DNA of 64,000 nucleotides, taken from positions 1-64,000 of the forward strand of contig BNBA01000025.1 of assembly GCA_014654535.1 (NCBI GenBank), given 5' to 3'. The notes beneath the pieces are model-generated. The model was not told the origin of the DNA. It was given only the letters and a program-made list of their open reading frames with translations, and ran no database searches. This DNA comes from Xanthomonas boreopolis (GTDB lineage: Bacteria > Pseudomonadota > Gammaproteobacteria > Xanthomonadales > Xanthomonadaceae). Of this stretch, positions 57,495 to 64,000 are shown in pieces. Both the position numbers and the translations under genes were made by a program. Position 1 is the stretch's first letter. Every line of letters starts with the position of its first letter.

Positions 57495-58238
57495 TCACGC
57501 CGCCGCGGCGCCGTCGCGCAGGCGGCGCTGCTTCTCCGCCATCAGCCGGCGCAGGTTGTGTTGCGAGGCCAGCAGCAGCCAGGCGCCTTCCAGCCAGCCG
57601 GCGCGGTGCAGGCCGTGCAGGGACTCGGCGTCCAGCGCGGCGAGCCGCTCGCGGTCGATGCCGTACAGGCCGGCCAGGCTGGCGCGGTGCTGCGCGTCGA
57701 ACTGCAGGCCGATGTCCATCGGCTGGATCAGTTCCAGCGCATCCAGCGCGGCGTACATCGCCTTGCCCATGGCCACCCCGTCGTTGATGCCGCGCAGCAC
57801 CGTGGCCACGTGCTCCAGGTAGGGGCTGTTGCCGCCCTGCGGCAGGAACACCGCCTCGCCCTCGGTGGCGGACACGCGCGGATGCTCCATGTCCACGTGG
57901 ATCACCGGTTCGAGGCGGCGCTCGCCCTCGACCCGCTGCTCCTGGAAGCCGATCAGGAACGGCCCGCGCGCGATGAAGCCCGGCAGGTAGCCCGCGTTCC
58001 AGCGGCCGTCCTGCAGGAACAGATTCTCCTTCGCCTCGAAGCCGAGCAGCGCCACCGCCTGCCAGTCGCCGTTGGCCTCCCGGCGCAGGAACAGCGGGTA
58101 CTCGCGCTGCAGCTCGGCGAATTCGGTCGGGAACGCCGGCACCAGGCCGACCTCGTCGCCGAACTCGCTGCCGAAGCGTGCGGCGACCACGCGCAGGTCC
58201 TTGTGCGCGACGTTGTTCAACAGTTCGTGTCTTGCCAT
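57495..58238 (-). CDS. SapC family protein
   Basis: The 247-residue protein matches the SapC family: LVPAFPTEFAELQREYPLFLRREANGDWQAVALLGFEAKENLFLQDGRWNAGYLPGFIARGPFLIG, then EGEAVFLPQGGNSPYLEHVATVLRGIN. Despite its name (from a surface-array protein neighbour in Campylobacter) its role is unknown. In Caulobacter- and Xanthomonas-type genomes it regularly accompanies TonB receptors and halogenase-like genes. It has no signal peptide. It lies 109 bp downstream of the receptor gene. Confidence 0.92.
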   Translation of the reverse strand: MARHELLNNVAHKDLRVVAARFGSEFGDEVGLVPAFPTEFAELQREYPLFLRREANGDWQAVALLGFEAKENLFLQDGRWNAGYLPGFIARGPFLIGFQEQRVEGERRLEPVIHVDMEHPRVSATEGEAVFLPQGGNSPYLEHVATVLRGINDGVAMGKAMYAALDALELIQPMDIGLQFDAQHRASLAGLYGIDRERLAALDAESLHGLHRAGWLEGAWLLLASQHNLRRLMAEKQRRLRDGAAAA

Positions 58239-58347
58239 TCCGGTTCCAGCCCCTCCGCGGTCTGGCGCATCTTATGCGCAAGACCAGCGGGCGGGAAAAG
58301 GGGGGCCGCTGCATGCAGCGGCCCCCGTGTCGCCGTCCCGACGCCGG

Positions 58348-61300
58348 TCAGAACCGGTAGCGCACGCCGAGCATGAAGCGCGGGCTCTGGTCGATCAGCT
58401 TGACCATCTGCTTGTCGTTGCGGGCGTGCCAGCGCACGTCCTCGCCGGTCAGGTTGATCGCCTCGAACCCGAACGACCAATGGTCGTCGAGCGCGTAGCT
58501 CACGTTCAGGTCCAGCTGGTCGTAGGCCTCCACGTAGTACGGGTTGCGGCTGGCGCCCTGGTTGGCCAGGATCAGGTACTCGTCGCGCCAGTTCCAGGCC
58601 AAGCGCGCCGACCAACCGTACTTCTCGTACATCAGCACCACGTTGGCGGTGTCGCTCAGGCCGGTCAGGGCGAACTGGTCCACGTTCGGGTCGCCGGCGT
58701 TGTTGTAGCCCACGTCGCCATCGACGATGGTGTAGTTGGCGTAGATGCCGAAGCCGGTGTCGCCGAAGAAGTACTGCCCGCCCAGCTCCCAGCCGTGCAG
58801 CTTGGCCTTGTTCTGGTTGACCGGGCGGTTGACGTTGAACATGTACAGCGGGTCGTCGGCCTCGCCATGCAGGTCGTACTGGTTCTCCATCTGCAGGCTC
58901 TGCGCCGAGCTGCCGTTGTAGGCCGCCAGGCCGCCGGTGGCCTCGGCGTTGCGCAGCATCGCCAATGCGGCGAACAGCGAGGTGTCGTTGGCCGAGCACG
59001 CCGCCGGGTCGTTGCCGGCCGCGGTGACCTGGCTGATGCACTGCTGGCTCTGCAGGAACGCCAGCGCCTGCTGCGCATCCGGGCCGGAGGTCGGATCGCG
59101 CAGGCCGTACAGCGATTCCTGCGTCACCGTGTTGCCGATGAAGTTGTTGACCGTCTTGTTCCAGAAGGTCACCGACACGTAGCTGGCGTCGGCGAAGTAC
59201 CACTCCAGCGCCAGGTCGAGGTTGTCGGACTCCAGCGGCTTCAGCGCCGGGTTCTGCGCGTTGCCGCTGGCGCGGCTGGACGGGTCGATCAGCACCGAGC
59301 CGAACGGCTGCTGCGCGCCGGGACCGGCGTACAGGTTGCCGTACGGCGCGCGCGCGATGCTCTTGCCGAACGAGGCGCGGCCCTTCAGCGTATCGGTCAG
59401 GTCGATGCTGAAGTCCAGGTTGGGCAGCACGTAGCTGTAGCTGGACTTCTCGGTGAACGGCTGCTGCTCCTGCGAGAGCAGGACGCGGAAGTCGTTGTTG
59501 GACTGCCACTCGATCGCGCTGGGGATGGCGATCATCGAGGTCGAGGTGACGTCGGTCTTCTCGTAGCGCACGCCGATGCGGGTGTTGGTCGGGCGCCCGG
59601 CCAGCTCGCCCTGCAGGTCCACCTGCATGTAGGCGGCCCGGGTCTTTTCCTCCACGTAGTTGTCGGCCGCCCGCTGCGGGCTGACGGTGATGTCGTAGCC
59701 GTAGTTCTGCGCGGCCCAGCGGGTCAGCGCGCCGGCATCGCCGACCCAGCCGCCGTTGGAGCTGCCCACGCTGTAGTCGTCGAACAGCCCGGCGACGTTG
59801 ACCGGCCGGAGCAGGCCCATCAGGCCGTTGGCCACGTCCTGGTTGACGTTGGCCACGCTCCAGTCGCCCAGCGTGTACGCCGCCTCGGCCGCCTGGACGC
59901 GGTGCGTGCTGGCCTTGGAGCTGTCGATGCCGAACTGGAAGCGGCCGTCGTCGAAGGTGAACTCGCCGTCGATCCGGCCCTGCTTGATCTCGCTGATCTG
60001 CGACTGCGAGTTCACGCGCACCAGCTGCGTGCCGATCTCGCCGTCGGTGAAGCCCGGGTTGACCGCGCCGTTGGTGTTGGCGAGCGCGTCGGCCGTGGTC
60101 GGGAACCAGGTCTGCGCCATCTGCGGCAAGCCGCCGTTGAACCACATCTCCTGCACCCACGAGCCGCCGCAGTGCGGGCCGGCGGTGCAGTTGTTGGTGC
60201 CGGCCACGCTCATGAAGATCGAGCCGCCGCCGGTCAGCGGGTCGTTGGGCAGGCTCTGGGTCTTGGAGTTGTGCGCGTCGAAGCTCAGGCGGAAGTTGTC
60301 GGTGGCCTGCCAGTCGGCGTTGAAGCCCAGCGAGCCCAGCTTGTACTTCTGCATGCTGCGCTGCTGTTCCAGGCCGAAGTCCTTGGTCCCGGCGACCTCG
60401 CGCAGATAGGTCGGCGTGGCCACCGCGCTGCTGTCGAAGGTGACGTCCGTGTACTGCTGGTTCTGCAGCCACATGCTCTGCTCGCCACGATTCTCGGTGA
60501 TCTCGTTGGTCGAGTAGGTGTAGTCCAGGGTCAGCGTCAGGCTGTCCATCGGCGCGAACTGCAGCACCGCCTGGCCGTTGATGCGCTCGCGCTCGAAGTC
60601 GGCGAAGGCGTAGCGCAGGTCGTTCGGGCGCGCGTAGAGCTGGCCGATCGCCGGGGCGTTGGTGACGTTCGGGTTGCCCGGCATCGTGCCGGTCCACGGC
60701 TGGATGTTCCAGTAGTTCTCGGTGGCCTGCACCGAGCCGCCCTTGCGCTTCTGGTAGCTCGCGCTCAGGCCCACGCCCCAGGTCTTGTCCGCGTTGGCGT
60801 AGCTGAAGATGCCGGACACTTCCGGGGTGACGTCGTTGTCGAACGGCTGCGACTCGTCGTAGCCCATCTTCGCGCCGGCGCTGGCGGTGACCTCCCCGCC
60901 GCGGTGGTTGAACGGCTTGTCGGTCTGGATGTTGATGGTGGCGCCGATGCCGCCGCTGGGCACGTCGGCGCGGCTGGTCTTGTAGACCTCGATGCCGCTG
61001 ATCGCCTCCGCCGCGAGCTGGGCGAAGTTGAAAGCGCGGGTGCCGCCGTCCACGCCGCCGATCGCCACCTGGCCGGCCGCGCCGAACGCGTCCGCGCCCG
61101 GGATCGTGCGCCCGTTGAGGGTGACCATGTTGAACTCGGGGCCGAAGCCGCGCGCGGTGACCTGCGCGCCCTCGCCGTCGCGGCGCTCGATCGAGATGCC
61201 GGTGATGCGCTGCAGCGATTCGGCCAGGTTGGTATCCGGGAACTTGCCGATGTCCTCCGCGCTGATCGCGTCCACCACGCCGGCCGCATCGCGCTTGATG

Positions 61301-61491
61301 CCCATCGACTGGTTGAGGCTGTTGCGCAGGCCGGTGACCTGCACCGTGTCGAGCGTGGTCGCCTCGCTGGACGTGGCCTGCGGCGCCGGTGCCGGCGCGG
61401 CCTCCTGCGCGAAGGCAGGATTGACGATCAGGACGCCGCCCACGAAGGTGAACATCGCCCTGGACTTGAACTTCTTCAACCTACGGCTCAT
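58348..61491 (-). CDS. TonB-dependent receptor (TonB-Xanth-Caul type)
   Basis: This 1047-residue outer-membrane receptor has a signal peptide (MSRRLKKFKSRAMFTFVGGVLIVNPAFA) and the plug domain (DAISAEDIGKFPDTNLAESLQRITGISIERRDGEGAQVTARGF, PSGGIGATINIQTDKPF). A 22-strand barrel ends in the aromatic residue of MLGVRYRF. A TonB-box-like LDTVQVTG precedes the plug. The TonB-Xanth-Caul subgroup usually imports oligosaccharides. It probably brings the substrate handled by the downstream SapC, JmjC and halogenase proteins. Candidate LacI-type operators lie upstream. ATG at 61491 opens the signal peptide. Confidence 0.95.
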   Translation of the reverse strand: MSRRLKKFKSRAMFTFVGGVLIVNPAFAQEAAPAPAPQATSSEATTLDTVQVTGLRNSLNQSMGIKRDAAGVVDAISAEDIGKFPDTNLAESLQRITGISIERRDGEGAQVTARGFGPEFNMVTLNGRTIPGADAFGAAGQVAIGGVDGGTRAFNFAQLAAEAISGIEVYKTSRADVPSGGIGATINIQTDKPFNHRGGEVTASAGAKMGYDESQPFDNDVTPEVSGIFSYANADKTWGVGLSASYQKRKGGSVQATENYWNIQPWTGTMPGNPNVTNAPAIGQLYARPNDLRYAFADFERERINGQAVLQFAPMDSLTLTLDYTYSTNEITENRGEQSMWLQNQQYTDVTFDSSAVATPTYLREVAGTKDFGLEQQRSMQKYKLGSLGFNADWQATDNFRLSFDAHNSKTQSLPNDPLTGGGSIFMSVAGTNNCTAGPHCGGSWVQEMWFNGGLPQMAQTWFPTTADALANTNGAVNPGFTDGEIGTQLVRVNSQSQISEIKQGRIDGEFTFDDGRFQFGIDSSKASTHRVQAAEAAYTLGDWSVANVNQDVANGLMGLLRPVNVAGLFDDYSVGSSNGGWVGDAGALTRWAAQNYGYDITVSPQRAADNYVEEKTRAAYMQVDLQGELAGRPTNTRIGVRYEKTDVTSTSMIAIPSAIEWQSNNDFRVLLSQEQQPFTEKSSYSYVLPNLDFSIDLTDTLKGRASFGKSIARAPYGNLYAGPGAQQPFGSVLIDPSSRASGNAQNPALKPLESDNLDLALEWYFADASYVSVTFWNKTVNNFIGNTVTQESLYGLRDPTSGPDAQQALAFLQSQQCISQVTAAGNDPAACSANDTSLFAALAMLRNAEATGGLAAYNGSSAQSLQMENQYDLHGEADDPLYMFNVNRPVNQNKAKLHGWELGGQYFFGDTGFGIYANYTIVDGDVGYNNAGDPNVDQFALTGLSDTANVVLMYEKYGWSARLAWNWRDEYLILANQGASRNPYYVEAYDQLDLNVSYALDDHWSFGFEAINLTGEDVRWHARNDKQMVKLIDQSPRFMLGVRYRF

Positions 61492-62190
61492 CAGCCTGCC
61501 CTCTGCTCGGGAGTGGAATGCCGGACGGCATCGTGCGCGGCGCGGAACACGGCCACCGCCGCGGCCGTCCCTGGTACTCGGTACGGAAACCAACTTCCTC
61601 TCATGAGGCTCCCCTATGTCTTTCGATCGATGGATGTACGCCTTCCACCCGGAAGGCCCCCGCGGGCCATGGCCCACGCCCAACCCTGGACACCGGCGCG
61701 CCTGGTACGGCGACGCCAGCGGCCCAAACTCCTGCAACGAATCGAATCGGCAAGCGGTCGCGCCCGGACCGACTCCTCCATCGGCGTCCATCGCGCACGC
61801 GCGGGACTGATAGCGCTACCACTCGCCGCGCAAACTAATGTCGTGCGCTGTCATTTGTCACCATGCAGTGCAACAAGAGGGCATGCTCGGGCACGCCCGA
61901 ATGGTTTCCGGGGAAATCCAGCGTCGCATTTGCGCACCGTGTAATCGATTACGGTCCGTCCGGACACCGGTTACCCGATACGTGTGGGCGCCCTGTAAAC
62001 GGATTCACCGGCATATTCGCGCCGCTTAACGCCTTCAGGCCGGCGCGCGGAAAGATTCCGGATTTCTTCGCGCTCCGCGCGCACGACGGCCCGCTCTTCG
62101 CCCCGAATGCGCAAGATCCGCCGCCCGCGCGTCGCGTATCGGCACCCTACCGACCCATCGCGCGCATCGCGCCGCGCAGCCGGGCACCGC
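61492..62190. other. Long intergenic control region upstream of the TonB receptor
   Basis: About 700 bp without a convincing gene. It holds the operator-like sequences at 61941-62009 and presumably the leftward promoter of the receptor operon. The right part lies beyond the stop of the methyltransferase/esterase gene, which is transcribed toward it. No strong terminator was recognised. Confidence 0.5.
61941..62009. promoter_or_regulatory. Cluster of LacI-family-like operators
   Basis: GTAATCGATTAC (61941-61952) is a perfect palindrome. ACACCGGTTACC (61964-61975) resembles the ACACCGGTGT-type sites known for LacI regulators of carbohydrate receptors in xanthomonads, and TGTAAACGGATTCA (61994-62007) is a third similar half-site. 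They lie about 450-520 bases before the receptor start. Confidence 0.45.
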
Positions 62191-64000
62191 TCACAATCCC
62201 GACGGCCAGGTCTCGGCCACCTCGTGCGCGGCATGCGGCTCGCGCCCGAGCGGCGTCACCGCACCGGTCCGGTCGAACCACGCATAGGCGTCGAACTGCC
62301 CGGGCAGGCTGGCCTCGGCATAGTGGCTCTGCAGCTCGGTCTCGGGCAGGTAGATCACGCCGATGAAGCGCTCCGGCCGCATCGGCATCAACGCCTCGCG
62401 CAGCGCCTCGTGGCGGCCCGGGCGCAGGTCGAGCAGGAAGCGCGCCACGCCGCTGTCGTGGCACAGCCGCTCCACGCTGCCCGGCCGCGACGGCCGCACC
62501 TGCTTGATCTCCAGTTCGCCGTCCCAGTCGCTCGCCGCCGCCACGCTGCCCTCGTGCGTGCCGAAGCCGATCGAGGCCGCCTCGTCGCCGTAGGCCTGCC
62601 GGCACAGCTGCCCGATGTTGAGCTCGCCCTGGCGCCGGCCCATCCCCGTGTGCCGCGCATCGCCGACGTGCGAGTTGTGCGCCCACACTACCGCCTTGGC
62701 CGCCGCCCCCTTGGCGTCGAGCACCTGCCGCAGCGTGTCGAACATGTGCGTGTCGCGCAGGTTCCAGCTCTCGGCGCCGCCGTAGTACATGCTGCGGTAG
62801 TAGCGCTCGGCCGCCGCCACCAGGCGCGCGTTCTGCGCCGCATCGAGGTAACGCTCGCCGTCGGCCTGCGCGTACTCCAGCCGGCGCGCCAGCAGCTCGC
62901 GGCATTGGCGCACCACCTCGGCCTCGCACTTCGCGTAGCCGGCATCGAGCGCCGCGCGGCCGTACGTGGCCGGCGCGTGCTGCCACGGCGCCAGGCAGCC
63001 GTAGCGCTGCCGCGCGGTGGCCGCCGCCTGCGGGTCCACGCGGTCCAGGTAATCGAGCACCGCGCGCATCGACGCGCCCAGGCTGTACAGGTCCAGCCCG
63101 TAGAATCCCACCTGCCGCGCCGCATCGCGGCCGCGGTTGTGCTCGCGCATCCACGCCACCAGCGCGGCCACCTCGGCATTGCGCCACATCCAGGTAGGGA
63201 AGCGTTCGAACGCCGGCGCCGCCCGCGCGTCCGCCGGCAGGTGGCGCACGTAGCGGTTGACCGTGGCCGCGTCCGGCCAGTCGGCCTCCACCGCGACCAC
63301 GGTGAAGCCGTGCCGCTCCACCAGCCGCCGCGTGATCGCCATGCGCGCGCGGTAGAACTCCGACGTGCCGTGGCTGCACTCGCCCAGCAACACCACGCGG
63401 CATCCCGCAAAGCGTTCGAAGGCATCGGCGAATGCCGGCGCCTCGATGTCCGGCAACGGCTCGGCCGCGCGCGCCACCTGCGCGGCGACGTCCATCGTTT
63501 CCGGCCCTGGCGCCGACGCGCCCTGCCCGTCCTCGCGCCAGCCCTGCGCGCCCACCAGCGGTACGAACATCACCCCGCCCAGGTCCTGCGCCTCGTAGCG
63601 GCCGGGCGCAACGCGCACGATGCGGCGCAGGCGCTGCGGTTCGCCCTCGCCCGCCGCCACCGGGATCACCAACCGCCCGCCGATGGCCAACTGCTCGCGC
63701 AAGGCCGGCGGCGGCTCCGGCGCGCCGGCCGCGACCACGATCGCATCGAACGGCGCCCGCGACGACCAACCCTCGCTGCCGTCGCCCACGTGCACGTGCA
63801 CGTTGTCCTGGCCTATCGCCCGCAACCGTTCCCCGGCCTGCGCCGCCAGCGCGGCATGCCGCTCCACCGTGTCCACGCGCGCCGCCAGCCGCCCCAGCAC
63901 CGCCGCCGCATAGCCCGAGCCGGTGCCGACCTCCAGCACCCTGTCGCCCGGCGCGATCGCCGCCGCCTGCGCCATCAGCGCCACGATGTACGGCTGCGAG
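62191..64000 (-). CDS. Protein-L-isoaspartate O-methyltransferase / erythromycin-esterase fusion (5' end outside window)
   Basis: The gene runs past the right edge; 603 codons are visible. The N-terminal part has PCMT features: SQPYIVALMAQ at the edge, the SAM-binding VLEVGTGSGYAAAVLG, and FDAIVVAAGAPEPPPALREQL...GGRLVIPV. From about visible residue 190 an erythromycin-esterase domain follows: VVLLGECSHGTSEFYRARM (catalytic Glu and His), VVAVEADWPDA, and VVWAHNSHVGDARHTGMG. PCMT repairs damaged aspartates; EreA-like domains hydrolyse esters or lactones, though most chromosomal ones have no proven substrate. One continuous frame joins them, so it is a real fusion. No signal peptide can be judged. 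Confidence 0.92.
   Translation of the reverse strand, partial: SQPYIVALMAQAAAIAPGDRVLEVGTGSGYAAAVLGRLAARVDTVERHAALAAQAGERLRAIGQDNVHVHVGDGSEGWSSRAPFDAIVVAAGAPEPPPALREQLAIGGRLVIPVAAGEGEPQRLRRIVRVAPGRYEAQDLGGVMFVPLVGAQGWREDGQGASAPGPETMDVAAQVARAAEPLPDIEAPAFADAFERFAGCRVVLLGECSHGTSEFYRARMAITRRLVERHGFTVVAVEADWPDAATVNRYVRHLPADARAAPAFERFPTWMWRNAEVAALVAWMREHNRGRDAARQVGFYGLDLYSLGASMRAVLDYLDRVDPQAAATARQRYGCLAPWQHAPATYGRAALDAGYAKCEAEVVRQCRELLARRLEYAQADGERYLDAAQNARLVAAAERYYRSMYYGGAESWNLRDTHMFDTLRQVLDAKGAAAKAVVWAHNSHVGDARHTGMGRRQGELNIGQLCRQAYGDEAASIGFGTHEGSVAAASDWDGELEIKQVRPSRPGSVERLCHDSGVARFLLDLRPGRHEALREALMPMRPERFIGVIYLPETELQSHYAEASLPGQFDAYAWFDRTGAVTPLGREPHAAHEVAETWPSGL

Overview
The window is about 64 kb of very GC-rich, densely coded chromosome. 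It most likely comes from a Xanthomonadaceae bacterium of the Lysobacter / Luteimonas / Pseudoxanthomonas / Xanthomonas group. Family-typical signs are a lexA2-imuA-imuB-dnaE2 mutagenesis cassette with a TGTACA-type operator, a TonB-Xanth-Caul type receptor next to SapC, cupin/JmjC and tryptophan-halogenase genes, many GTGGGAGCGGCTTCAGCC-type REP elements, and an M2 (ACE-like) dipeptidase. I saw no rRNA or tRNA genes, integrases, transposases or CRISPR arrays. The genus is inferred, not proven.

Layout. 1-2.2 kb: NarL-type response regulator and DesK-type kinase, with a 62-bp copy of the regulator's 3' end at the window edge. 2.4-4.8 kb: GNAT acetyltransferase followed by minC, minD and minE. 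4.9-5.6 kb: HEACH protein and a decayed copy of its 3' end. 5.6-12.1 kb: an envelope-modification island, in which an OmpR-type two-component pair diverges from an ArnT-like transferase, a PAP2 phosphatase and an EptA/MCR-type phosphoethanolamine transferase. All three promoters of this island carry a matching TTCCGAC-N4-TTCCGAC box. 12.4-14.4 kb: secreted M2 peptidase.

14.6-20.3 kb is the most unusual region: an R-body (Reb) locus. A frameshifted winged-helix/TolB_N-type regulator diverges from four Reb paralogues. These are followed by four tightly overlapping small genes of unknown function (one with a membrane helix) and a large nitrilase-superfamily hydrolase with a visible Glu-Lys-Cys triad. 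I read it as one polycistronic system and as the best candidate for an undescribed system here.

20.4-34.7 kb is mostly housekeeping and transport: PhoX, a Bcr/CflA exporter, gcvP behind a tandem glycine riboswitch, PAS-AraC regulator, S9 peptidase, OPT transporter and POT transporter. 34.7-41.6 kb is the SOS mutagenesis cassette (lexA2-imuA-imuB-dnaE2), diverging from an AbrB/Doc toxin-antitoxin pair. 41.6-44.2 kb holds a histone-H1-like DUF6496 protein, a GIY-YIG-like protein and a DUF763 protein. 44.4-50.4 kb holds GH3 and GH92 glycosidases around an AlkB-like oxygenase and a repeat array. 50.4-54.8 kb holds LysR/SDR, a small exported protein and a LytS/LytTR pair. 54.9-61.5 kb is the TonB receptor-SapC-JmjC-halogenase operon. 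The window ends inside a protein-isoaspartate methyltransferase / erythromycin-esterase fusion.

Genes sit close together. Most longer gaps hold inverted-repeat elements, which I have listed.
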